This document shows, in pieces, positions 34,953 to 42,626 of a stretch of 64,000 nucleotides of DNA. The notes under the pieces are model-generated. The model saw only the letters and a list, made by a program, of their open reading frames with translations, did not search any database and was not told where the DNA came from. Numbering within the stretch: the stretch's first letter is position 1; each line of letters opens with the position of its first letter. The DNA is from Lachnospiraceae bacterium (GTDB lineage Bacteria > Bacillota > Clostridia > Lachnospirales > Lachnospiraceae), in the NCBI GenBank assembly GCA_024685005.1, contig JAIKWF010000012.1, forward strand, positions 1 to 64,000, written 5' to 3'. The position numbers were made by a program, and so were the translations under genes.

Positions 34953-36203
34953 ATAGGCCAACGCTTCCTTTTTATGGGCAAGATGGATCCCGAGATGCCC
35001 GATCCCCAAAATGACAGAGGTTGCAACAATCAGGAGGTTTTGCGCATAAAGTCCCAGCAGAAAAAGCGCGATCACGGGAAGTGAAGCGCCTGCCACAGGG
35101 AAGCCGGCAAAGGATGCATAGTAATCCTTCATGGTTTTTGAGCTTGTAAAATATCTGATCCAGAAGCCTTCATAAAACAGCATCAGAACAATTGCCGTCA
35201 GCAGCAATATGCTCTTCCATTCAAAAAACACGCCCTCAGGAAGCTTTTTGATATGCGGATTCGTCGAAGCAAAGATCGGAAGCAGACAGGTCGCGGACAC
35301 TTCACCGATCCTTTCAAATATCAGCAAGATCCTGTTTTCGTTTTTTGCATACTGCTCATAGCCCTCCGGCTGGCGGCCGCGGGCCCATAGGATGTTCGGT
35401 ACAAAAAGCATAAGTAAAAACAGGATCCCCGTTACGGATACACCCGGTTGATAGGGGCTGACTTTTCCGAATGCGATCGTCGACAGCTTCACACTGCTGA
35501 AAATATCTCCGTAATGAGCCCTCAACATGCCTGCCATACGATCCGGAATGGACAGCTCCGTATGATAACTGCCGTAAATACCCATGATCTTCCCGCCGGC
35601 CTTATCATAAGCCTTTATAAAATTTTCCGTCATGTAGTTCTCTCTTACCGGTGTAATCCCGATATGATCTGTATCGGCAGCATAGAACTCATCTCCCTGC
35701 CGCATGCATTCCTGCGTTTTTTGATAGGAATCACTTTCCGCCAGTCCATGATCTTTTAAGTATTTCAAATACCTTGCTCCGGTCGTTTCGTTCTGATGGC
35801 CAACATCCGTCCCCCAAAAGACAGTCTCGGGACAATTCTTTTTTATCTCATGAAAAAAGTCAAGATAGCCCTGCGTCGCCGACTGCGTCCCCTGCATGTC
35901 CGAATACAGTTGCATAAGGATCTCATCGCCGTTCTCATGCATCCACAGATTCAAAAATTCAGCACTGTAATAAGGCAGCTCCACAAAGAGGTTTCGGTAA
36001 CCTTCCTCATAGCAGTCCTTCCACAGACTATACTCGATGTCATAATAGATCTTTGATCCGTGCGCCTCACCATATAACCGGATCATCGTATCCGCATTCG
36101 GATATACATCACTTTCCCGGTCCTGTATCGTCAGCACAAAACTGATCGTGACCACCGCGATCAAAAGCGTAAATGCCAACGCGGTTTTTCCTTTCTCTCT
36201 CAC
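34947..36203 (-). CDS. Membrane protein with extracytoplasmic TIKI/erythromycin-esterase-like domain
   Basis: A 418-residue protein. After a signal anchor (residues 6-25), residues 40-250 resemble the TIKI/EreA/ChaN superfamily: GEAHGSKIYYDIE, FVELPYYSAEFLNLWM, FWGTDVGHQNE and GIYGSYHTELS hold the expected Glu and His residues. The C-terminal 160 residues contain about five transmembrane helices. An extracellular hydrolase tethered to a membrane module is inferred; substrate unknown. GTG at 36203 has AAGGAG eight bases upstream; the longer frame would read through a repeat copy. Confidence 0.65.
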   Translation of the reverse strand: MREKGKTALAFTLLIAVVTISFVLTIQDRESDVYPNADTMIRLYGEAHGSKIYYDIEYSLWKDCYEEGYRNLFVELPYYSAEFLNLWMHENGDEILMQLYSDMQGTQSATQGYLDFFHEIKKNCPETVFWGTDVGHQNETTGARYLKYLKDHGLAESDSYQKTQECMRQGDEFYAADTDHIGITPVRENYMTENFIKAYDKAGGKIMGIYGSYHTELSIPDRMAGMLRAHYGDIFSSVKLSTIAFGKVSPYQPGVSVTGILFLLMLFVPNILWARGRQPEGYEQYAKNENRILLIFERIGEVSATCLLPIFASTNPHIKKLPEGVFFEWKSILLLTAIVLMLFYEGFWIRYFTSSKTMKDYYASFAGFPVAGASLPVIALFLLGLYAQNLLIVATSVILGIGHLGIHLAHKKEALAYK

Positions 36204-36215
36204 TTCGCTTTCTCC

Positions 36216-36254
36216 TTTTTGGACCCCCGGGACGGAGTCATAGGACCATTTTTC
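36216..36254 (+). repeat. REP-like palindromic repeat, copy e (upstream flank of RAYT)
   Basis: Forward orientation: TTTTTGGACCCCCGGGACGG then AGTCATAGGACCATTTTT. It lies 92 bp before the transposase start and is inverted relative to copy f on the other side. Confidence 0.88.
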
Positions 36255-36263
36255 ATTTTCATA

Positions 36264-36292
36264 TTGCTTTTCCTTTTCAACAATTGTATAAT
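36264..36292 (+). promoter_or_regulatory. Promoter for the RAYT transposase
   Basis: TTGCTT (36264-36269), 17-bp spacer, TATAAT (36287-36292) on the plus strand, then GAGGAG at 36335-36340 six bases before ATG. Confidence 0.7.
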
Positions 36293-36346
36293 GCAAACTA
36301 CACATCATCTGTCATCTGACATTTCAAAATAATTGAGGAGTAGTTT

Positions 36347-37126
36347 ATGCCCAGAAAGCCTCGTGTTTTAAGTTCTACCGGCATATATCATATCGTACTT
36401 CGTTCTGTTAATCAGCATATCATTTTCGAAGAAGATTCCGATTATCAGAAATTCCTTCATATCATGAAAGATTGCAAAATGAAATATGATATTGATATCT
36501 ATGCCTATTGTCTTATGGATAATCATATCCACATATTGCTGAAGTCACCACCGGATCGTCTTTCTACCTTCTTCCAGAGCATGGAAACGAGGTTTGTTAG
36601 ATGGTATAACAACCAATATTCCCGGTCCGGCCATCTCTTTCAGGATCGCTTTCACAGCACTTCGATCGAAGATGAAAAAGCGTTTCTTTCTGTGCTTGTG
36701 TACATCCATGACAATCCCGTGAAGGCGAATATGTGTCGCTTTTCTTCCGAATATCGCTGGAGCAGTCACCATGCCTATTATGGAAAAAAAGATCCCCTGA
36801 TCGATCCCTCCTTAGCCTACAATGTTGCAGGCACGAAAGCAAAATTACTTCTATTTTTTGCACAGAATGCACGTCTTAATCATGATGCCTTGTATGCAGA
36901 TGACCATACGCTACCCAGACATTTTTTTACAGATGAAAAGGCAATGGAGATCTTCCTTTCCCAAACCGGTCTGTCATCTGTTTCCGAAGCGGCATTTCTC
37001 TCTAAGGTAAAAAGAAATGAGTATGTACGAATGCTTAAGAAAAACGGGTTGACTACAAGGCAGGTTTCCCGAATGATGGATATCTCCGAAACAACGGTAA
37101 AAAGGCTTTGTAAAACGCCCCCGTAA
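36347..37126 (+). CDS. REP-associated tyrosine transposase (RAYT, Y1/HUH family)
   Basis: A 259-residue Y1 transposase of the TnpA-REP type. The HUH metal site is H60-x-H62 in MDNHIHILLK. RFVRWYNNQYSRSGHLFQDRF is the characteristic middle block, and the likely nucleophile is Tyr119 in VYIHDNPVKA. The C-terminus ends with a helix-turn-helix-like NGLTTRQVSRMMDISETTVK. RAYTs cut and join single strands at short palindromes called REPs and usually sit between them. Copies e and f flank this gene in inverted orientation, and six more copies lie within 14 kb. The gene appears intact, with its own promoter and ribosome site. Confidence 0.92.
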   Translation: MPRKPRVLSSTGIYHIVLRSVNQHIIFEEDSDYQKFLHIMKDCKMKYDIDIYAYCLMDNHIHILLKSPPDRLSTFFQSMETRFVRWYNNQYSRSGHLFQDRFHSTSIEDEKAFLSVLVYIHDNPVKANMCRFSSEYRWSSHHAYYGKKDPLIDPSLAYNVAGTKAKLLLFFAQNARLNHDALYADDHTLPRHFFTDEKAMEIFLSQTGLSSVSEAAFLSKVKRNEYVRMLKKNGLTTRQVSRMMDISETTVKRLCKTPP

Positions 37127-37144
37127 ACTAAACATCAGTGTGGC

Positions 37145-37181
37145 AAAAATGGTCCTCTGACTCCGTCCCCGGGGTCCATTT
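37145..37181 (-). repeat. REP-like palindromic repeat, copy f (downstream flank of RAYT)
   Basis: Reverse orientation: AAAAATGGTCCTCTGACTCC then GTCCCCGGGGTCCATTT. The best symmetrical copy: AAATGG and CCATTT outer arms with an internal CCCCGGGG. Its last base is the first of the next gene's stop codon (TCA on the plus strand). Confidence 0.9.
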
Positions 37182-38062
37182 CAGGCGAATTTATTTATGA
37201 TGCTTTGAACGCCGTGAAGATACGCTCTGCCGAAAAGATTCAGATGATTCAGCATATGGTACAGATTGTACAATTCGCATCTTTCATTGTAGCCGTAGGG
37301 TATCCCCGCCTCATCTGCGTATCCTGCATAAAACGCATCCGGATATCCTCCGAACAGCTGTGTCATAGCAAGGTCCGCTTCTCTGTTTCCGACGTAGACA
37401 GCCGGGTCGATCAAAGCCGGTTCCCCATCCTCTGTCACCATATAGTTTCCGCTCCACAGATCTCCGTGAAGAAGCGAGGGATACTGCGGCTCCTCCAGCC
37501 GCTTATCTAAACGCTCCAAAAGACTGCCAATCTTCTTTTTCGCAGAGCTGTCAAAATACCCCCATGCGGATTCAACCTGCGGTTTCAGCCGGTACTGACG
37601 AAAAAAATCCGTCCAGGAATCCGTCAGCGTATTGATCTGGCGCGAAGCACCTATGTAATTATCAGATGAAAAGCCAAACCGGCTCCCGCCTGTAAAAGCG
37701 GCCGTGTCAGCCTTATGCAAAAGTGCAAGCCTGCGCCCGAAATCATAAAAGAAATCCTTTTTACGGGCGCCTTCGCGGATATAGGAAAGAAGCAGGAAAA
37801 GACTGTCTTTCCTGCTCCCTTTAGCCAAAACCCTTGGCACCGCAAGCACACCTGAAGCGCCAAGCGCCTCAAGCCCTTTTGCCTCCGCCGCAAAAAAATC
37901 CTCCGAAGCATTTGCATTTTCCTTCAGAAAGACTTTTCTTCCATCCGAAAGCGTTAAAGCAAATGCGTTATTGATATCACCACCCGATACGGGACATTTT
38001 GCAGTGATCGTCACGCTGCTTCCAAAAAGATCCCGCAAGGAATCAATCAGCTGATCTTCCAT
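37181..38062 (-). CDS. Fructosamine kinase family protein
   Basis: A 293-residue kinase of the FN3K/ketosamine-3-kinase family with an aminoglycoside phosphotransferase-like fold. It shows KVFLKEN (ATP lysine), the catalytic loop LLHGDLWSGNYMV, and ALIDPAVYVGNREADLAMTQLFGG for metal binding. Members phosphorylate ketoamines made by glycation, starting protein repair. The start shares one base with the tautomerase stop (TGATG), so the two are coupled. Confidence 0.9.
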   Translation of the reverse strand: MEDQLIDSLRDLFGSSVTITAKCPVSGGDINNAFALTLSDGRKVFLKENANASEDFFAAEAKGLEALGASGVLAVPRVLAKGSRKDSLFLLLSYIREGARKKDFFYDFGRRLALLHKADTAAFTGGSRFGFSSDNYIGASRQINTLTDSWTDFFRQYRLKPQVESAWGYFDSSAKKKIGSLLERLDKRLEEPQYPSLLHGDLWSGNYMVTEDGEPALIDPAVYVGNREADLAMTQLFGGYPDAFYAGYADEAGIPYGYNERCELYNLYHMLNHLNLFGRAYLHGVQSIINKFA

Positions 38063-38406
38063 CAGAAATTTCCGCCGTTCCAGCCCCAGTCTGCAGAACC
38101 GAAATATCTGATATACATATGATCCGGCGTAACACCAAGCACATCCTGATAAATCCCTGTCAGTTCTTTTGTCATTTTCTCATAGACATCGGAAGATGCA
38201 TTTCCGAAGATCTTCACCTCGGAAAAAAGTACGGGCTCGGAATCATCTCCTCTGAAATACATGGGAATCCCGCCCTCGATTGCCACCATCAGCCAGCTCT
38301 CGCTTTTTCCGGGGATGATCCTGATCGCATCTCCCAAACGTTTTTTCAGCTCTGTTTCCTGCTCTTTTGATACTGCTACACTTGTTTTTGTGTCAATAAA
38401 CGGCAT
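38062..38406 (-). CDS. MIF/phenylpyruvate tautomerase family protein
   Basis: A 114-residue tautomerase-superfamily protein. Pro1 follows the initiator Met (MPFIDTKT), and the SESWLMVAIEGG block near residues 35-46 and HMYIRYFGSADWGWNG at the end match MIF-like proteins. Pro1 would act as catalytic base after Met removal. AAAAAGGAGG precedes the ATG. Confidence 0.88.
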   Translation of the reverse strand: MPFIDTKTSVAVSKEQETELKKRLGDAIRIIPGKSESWLMVAIEGGIPMYFRGDDSEPVLFSEVKIFGNASSDVYEKMTKELTGIYQDVLGVTPDHMYIRYFGSADWGWNGGNF

Positions 38407-38744
38407 GTCGCTACCTCCTTTTTACTACCCGAACTTCGCACTTTCGTACCGGTCTTTGCATGACCTCCTATCTTTGTTATTCTACCAGATTTTCACGATC
38501 TCGCATAGACCGGCCGATACCGCTGGTAAAAAAACAAGCCGAATTAAAATTGTAATGCAAGTAATCAGATCTATCGAAAAAACGAAGTGACATTTTCACT
38601 GCTCTGTATTGGAATCTATGTAATGGGAACAACATTGAGTATGCTTTTGAACTGACACAAGCAAAAAAGCTGAACCGTCATCTTAAGATGTACCAAAAAA
38701 ACGGTAGTATAGCTCTTTTTCATCGCCGTTTCCCTTTCCAAGTT
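38407..38744. other. 338-bp gap without a supported gene
   Basis: The left 40 bp hold the tautomerase ribosome site. The rest contains a short open plus-strand frame around 38590-38720 (reading IEYAFELTQAKKLNRHLK) without start or ribosome site. It may be decayed coding sequence, but I recognise no family. Confidence 0.5.
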
Positions 38745-39197
38745 TTACAAAGCCATCACATAGATCTGACACGGATTTGCTTCATCCCAAAGCGTCTCAA
38801 TCACTTCAAATTCCTTAAAGCCCACACTCAGATAGAACCTGTTCGTGATATCATAGTCTTCATACATTCCCATTTGCACGGTTTTCACCTGCATGAAGTC
38901 ATAACCTTTCGCTTTTGCAATTTCTTTTGCCTTTTCAAAAAGGGCCCGTCCCACGCCTTTTCTGTGGCAGGTTTTCAAAACTCCCATAACTGCCAGTTCA
39001 ACCGTTTCCTTCCCGGTTTCCTTCAGGCACAAAAAGCCCACCGGCTCCTCTTCCTTCGCTGCAAGAAAGATCCAGTCCGCACAATCCCTGATATACCCCT
39101 CTCTGCTTTCATCCACCTCAAACCATTCCTTCAGTCCTTCCAGTATTTTTCTTGCGATCTGCGGCTTTTCTTCTTTGTTGGTGATTTCTGTAATCAT
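38745..39197 (-). CDS. GNAT-family N-acetyltransferase
   Basis: A 150-residue acetyltransferase with the acetyl-CoA loop CHRKGVGRALFEKAKEIAKAKGY and the C-terminal NRFYLSVGFKEFEVIE. The substrate is unknown. The start is placed at ATG 39197 (MITEITNKEEK) because a longer frame begins inside a repeat copy (MNPRDGVRG). The ribosome site AAAGG is about 14 bases away, so the exact start is less sure. Confidence 0.85.
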   Translation of the reverse strand: MITEITNKEEKPQIARKILEGLKEWFEVDESREGYIRDCADWIFLAAKEEEPVGFLCLKETGKETVELAVMGVLKTCHRKGVGRALFEKAKEIAKAKGYDFMQVKTVQMGMYEDYDITNRFYLSVGFKEFEVIETLWDEANPCQIYVMAL

Positions 39198-39245
39198 TTG
39201 TAATTTCCAGCTACCTTTCTGTCTTCGAATACTCCTACAGCTCAA

Positions 39246-39305
39246 AACTCCGTCCCCGGATGGCCTTCTTTTTGACCCTCTAACTCCGTCCCGGGGGTTC
39301 ATTTC
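39246..39305 (-). repeat. REP-like palindromic repeat, copy g plus a partial copy
   Basis: A full copy in reverse orientation at 39271-39305 (TGACCCTCTAACTCCGTCCC then GGGGGTTCATTT) follows a partial one at 39246-39264 (AACTCCGTCCCCGGATGGCC). The full copy supplies the TGA stop (39301-39299) of the upstream gene. Confidence 0.82.
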
Positions 39306-39937
39306 ATCTGATACTTTTGCAGGTTGACCGTTCCCTTAGAAACCTCTATGCCTTCGGCTTCAAGGAGTCTGGCCTGGGCTCCCGGACCTCCGAACGCAAA
39401 CTCACCGGATAACTGTCCCTTCGCATTTACAACCCTGTAGCATGGGATATGATCCGGGTCGGGGTTTTTGTGCAGCGCATTCCCTACAGCACGTGCCATT
39501 TTTATATCCCCTGCCATCTGTGCCACCTGTGCATAAGTGGCTACATTTCCGTACGGGATCTTTTTGACCGCATCATAGATTCTTTTTGCCGGGCTGTCGG
39601 ATACCAGATCATAGCTTTCCGCGATCATCAGTTTCACATCCTTGTCCGGGATGCTGCCATCCAGAATGATCGTATTCCAGTGCTCCTTGTTTTGATGATA
39701 GCCGGGCAGAACCGAACTGTAACGATCCCGCCAGAAAAATACTTTACCGGGATCAACTTTTACATTGAGATTTACATATCCGTCTTTTTCATACGTCCAC
39801 AAAAAGGCCTTTTTATTCCCACGATATCTGACCAGTTGCCAGTTCTCATCATGAAACGGCGCATCTTGATACGTATCCGGAAAAGACAGTCCGTATTTGA
39901 GTGCCTGTTGTCTTGTCTTCATAGTCTGTTTTCTCAC
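39299..39937 (-). CDS. YjbR/MmcQ domain fused to an alkyltransferase-like (MGMT) domain
   Basis: A 212-residue two-domain protein. Residues 5-110 are a MmcQ/YjbR fold (FPDTYQDAPFHDENWQLVRY ... LNVKVDPG). Residues 120-205 are a methylguanine-DNA methyltransferase C-terminal domain with IPYGNVATYAQVA, ARAVGNAL and the active-site block IPCYRVV. The acceptor Cys is kept, while the usual His after it is Tyr. It could repair O6-alkylguanine or act as an alkyltransferase-like sensor. The start may be the GTG at 39937 or ATG five codons later; neither has a strong ribosome site. Confidence 0.85.
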   Translation of the reverse strand: MRKQTMKTRQQALKYGLSFPDTYQDAPFHDENWQLVRYRGNKKAFLWTYEKDGYVNLNVKVDPGKVFFWRDRYSSVLPGYHQNKEHWNTIILDGSIPDKDVKLMIAESYDLVSDSPAKRIYDAVKKIPYGNVATYAQVAQMAGDIKMARAVGNALHKNPDPDHIPCYRVVNAKGQLSGEFAFGGPGAQARLLEAEGIEVSKGTVNLQKYQMK

Positions 39938-39991
39938 GTTTCAAAGCCGTTATTGTACCTGAAGTTCCGTGATGGATACTTAGCCTTTTTG

Positions 39992-41017
39992 TCATTCAAG
40001 GCATATGCTGACATCCCCGTTACGTAAAAGCCTTGTAAGCTCATCTTCTGGCAGATCCATGTGTCCGAGCCGGGTGTAAGCCCATTCGTTTGATCCGTAA
40101 AAAAGAACGATCTGGTTTCCGGAATATAAAACGATATCTCCGGCTTTTGCCCTGATCTGCTCATCCTCTCTTGGAATATCGCTTCCCAAAGGACCTACCT
40201 GCTCAAAGCCTCCGTACATGGACAGCTTTACAGTAAGCGGCAGGATGGATGAAAGCTCCTTGACCGATGCATTCGTTTCCCATTTGACAGGTACCTCTTC
40301 AACTCCGATATATAGCCTCATAGCCGCTCCCTCCTCATTCAGTTCCTTTACAGAAGCCTCCTCCATGCTCACATTCAGATTATCATCCACCATGACCTTA
40401 TAACACCGGTCAAAATTGCCCGCGATCGGTGATCTTTCCTTGATCAGCACACGCGTCTGTCCGGGATTTACACCCCAGAATTCATATACCACATTTTTCC
40501 CGGCTCCGTTTTCCTGCTCATGCTCATCATCGAGATACCGGATATCCTTATCATAATCCACGACCATGTCATCCTCAATGACCACGGAAAACTCCGGTCC
40601 GCCTCCGTCAAATGTTTCAAACATAAGCTTAGCGGTCAAAGGCCCCTGTGCATATGCATTTTGGGCATCCGGATCATATTCCATGCTGTTCCTTGTTCTC
40701 ATATCGATCTTCACATCATGATCGGGCATCGTAAAGGTAAAGACATATCCCCTTGCGGGATCATAAGACTGCTCGAATTCCACATCATCACTGAAAAATG
40801 AATAGTCCGTATCGGTTGCGATCATATCAAAACTAACGCTCACACTTTCTCCGGCGGCATACTTTGTTTTCTCCAAAGGAACATAGCCCTCCCCGAAAGA
40901 AACCGTATACTTTTTCGTGCCACACCCTCCAAGCAAAATCATCAGCGTTCCTCCCAGAAAAATTGCAGCCCATCTGCTTCTGTTCATTCCTCTGCATCTG
41001 TCTTTATTATTTTGCAT
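39992..41017 (-). CDS. Lipoprotein with I42-inhibitor-like and cyclophilin-like domains
   Basis: A 341-residue lipoprotein with lipobox LLGGC (Cys at about residue 33). Residues 115-210 resemble a chagasin/I42 protease-inhibitor-like segment (VVYEFWGVNPGQTRVLIKER ... CYKVMVDD). Residues 225-341 match the bacterial cyclophilin-like fold without prolyl isomerase residues (MYGGFEQVGPLG, AGDIVLYSGNQIVLFYGSNEW, YTRLGHM). AAGGAGG before the ATG. It follows the esterase-like gene by 9 bp. Confidence 0.75.
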   Translation of the reverse strand: MQNNKDRCRGMNRSRWAAIFLGGTLMILLGGCGTKKYTVSFGEGYVPLEKTKYAAGESVSVSFDMIATDTDYSFFSDDVEFEQSYDPARGYVFTFTMPDHDVKIDMRTRNSMEYDPDAQNAYAQGPLTAKLMFETFDGGGPEFSVVIEDDMVVDYDKDIRYLDDEHEQENGAGKNVVYEFWGVNPGQTRVLIKERSPIAGNFDRCYKVMVDDNLNVSMEEASVKELNEEGAAMRLYIGVEEVPVKWETNASVKELSSILPLTVKLSMYGGFEQVGPLGSDIPREDEQIRAKAGDIVLYSGNQIVLFYGSNEWAYTRLGHMDLPEDELTRLLRNGDVSICLE

Positions 41018-41026
41018 CCGACCTCC

Positions 41027-41653
41027 TTATTTCAAAAGCCATGCAAACCCCTTCGCCATTCTCAGATCCGGTTCTCTGAAATGATTTCCCTTGTTCCACT
41101 CAAAGGTTATATTCACCTTACCTTCAAGTGCTTTGTGAATGCGTTGTATCTTATCGCCTACCTGAGACATGAGTGCATTTTTCGTCTTCGCCTCTTTGTC
41201 CCCGAGGCTCAGGTAAACAGCCTTCGTTCCGATATCATTTTTCTGAATAAACTCCTCGAAACCGGGAAACCAGACAGAAGGAGAAACTGCCGCGACACCT
41301 GCAAACACATCCGTCCGGCAGGCTGCCCATAGTGCGAACAGACCCGCCAGTGAATATCCGCCGATGTAAAATCTGCTTGCGGCCGATTCGGTCTTTATCG
41401 CATCCAGAACCAAAGTCAAAGACTGCGGCGCCTGTCCGCCAAAGCCTTCCTTTCCGAAAGCGGGAGGTGCTTCCCAAGGGGACAGTTCAAGATTCCAATC
41501 ATCGACCGCGAATACCAGCATATAAAAATCATCCGATCCGCTAAGCTCTCTGATCAGTTTCACTTCATGCTCCAATGATACGGTCTCATGCGCGCCTGCC
41601 ATCCGGATCAGGATCCTTTTCGCTCCTTCTTTTCCAAAACGCAGTACATTCAT
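41027..41653 (-). CDS. Alpha/beta-hydrolase fold esterase-like protein
   Basis: A 208-residue hydrolase similar to putative esterases. The nucleophile elbow is GGYSLAGLFALWA (Ser in G-x-S-x-A-G), preceded by an oxyanion region, and the C-terminal His lies in NKGNHFREP. It lacks a signal peptide. Substrate unknown. AAAAGGCGG precedes the ATG. Confidence 0.8.
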   Translation of the reverse strand: MNVLRFGKEGAKRILIRMAGAHETVSLEHEVKLIRELSGSDDFYMLVFAVDDWNLELSPWEAPPAFGKEGFGGQAPQSLTLVLDAIKTESAASRFYIGGYSLAGLFALWAACRTDVFAGVAAVSPSVWFPGFEEFIQKNDIGTKAVYLSLGDKEAKTKNALMSQVGDKIQRIHKALEGKVNITFEWNKGNHFREPDLRMAKGFAWLLK

Positions 41654-41790
41654 AATTTATACCGCCTTTTCATTCCTATCGGTTTTCCTTCAGCAACTCT
41701 TAAATATGTCTGCTGCACAAGGGGCTACTTTTCCGGCATTTGCCAGCTCCGAAGCAGCGTAAGAGCGGCTCTGTAAATCCGGTTCGTGGC

Positions 41791-42540
41791 TTAGAGCTCC
41801 ATCCACGTACCCCAAAATGGCCCTATGACTCCGTCCCCGGGGTCCATTCGTCCCCGGGAAACGGTGATCAGCGGAATCGGATATTTTTCGTAGATCCGGC
41901 GTACGCCTTCCGTATGGTTCTTCACTCCTGTCAGCCATTCGATCTCATTATCGGAGATCTTGAGGATGTCGCAATAGTACAGGCCGGTATATACCGCTCT
42001 TCTTGCCTGCTCCATATCGTCCCACAGGGGTTCCCGGATATTAGGATCAAAGGAGATCAGTGCATTGCTTTTTTTCGCCAGCTCCAGTGCATGGATGGTT
42101 GCACTTCTTACCGGTTCATGTGTCATGGAAAGGGTTCCGAAGTGAAAGATCCTGGTCTGCTGCAGCATTTTTTTCGGAATCTCCTCTGTTTGCAGCAGAA
42201 TATCTGCGCCGGGATTTCGGTAGAAGGAAAAATCTCTGTCACCGTCTTCGAAATTCCTGACAAAAGCAAGGGTGGTTCGGGCCTGGGGATCTGTGATAAG
42301 GCCGCAGCTGTCGATTCCCACTTCTTCGATGACGCTTCGAAGTTCTCTTCCGAACAGATCATCTCCCACTTTTCCGATGAAGGCTGTCTTTTTCCCCAGT
42401 TTTTGCAGCATGGAAAGCACGTTGCAGGGGGCTCCGCCGGGATTGGCTTCATAGAGGCTGTTTCCCTGAGCCGATGTGCCGTTATTGGTCATATCCATCA
42501 AAAGCTCCCCAAGTGCCACTACATCATATTGTTTATCCAT
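41791..42540 (-). pseudogene. PfkB-family fructokinase truncated by a repeat copy
   Basis: Residues 1-228 match ScrK/fructokinase: VVALGELLMDMT, the first PfkB signature around NPGGAPCNVLSMLQKLG, IGKVGDDLFGREL, ISFDPNIREPLW and LKISDNEIEWLTG. The frame then leaves homology at LITVSRG, enters the repeat (reading RMDPGDGVIGPFW), and stops at 41791. The last 80-90 residues, with the catalytic DTTGAGD motif, are gone and I find no clear remnant downstream. The product should be inactive. Confidence 0.85.
41814..41848 (-). repeat. REP-like palindromic repeat, copy h, inside truncated fructokinase
   Basis: Reverse orientation: AAAATGGCCCTATGACTCCG then TCCCCGGGGTCCATT. Read on the minus strand, the host gene before it ends with CCCGGGGACG, the same bases as the repeat core. 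The junction therefore carries a 10-base direct duplication, suggesting recombination or targeted insertion there. Confidence 0.88.
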
Positions 42541-42580
42541 GTTTCTTACCTCTCTTTTGATCCTTTTCGCTTATTTGAAA

Positions 42581-42602
42581 GCGGCCGGCATAAGCCGACC
42601 GC
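42581..42602 (-). terminator. Terminator after the TPM-domain gene
   Basis: On the minus strand GCGGUCGGC-UUAU-GCCGGCCGC is a perfect 9-bp stem (one G-U) followed by UUUCAAAU. It lies 25 bp downstream of the TPM gene stop. Confidence 0.7.
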
Positions 42603-42626
42603 ACATAATTCTTTTATCACGCACTT

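Noticed and set aside
38688-39203. 171-codon plus-strand frame
   Set aside because: It is antisense to the acetyltransferase gene and lacks a ribosome site.
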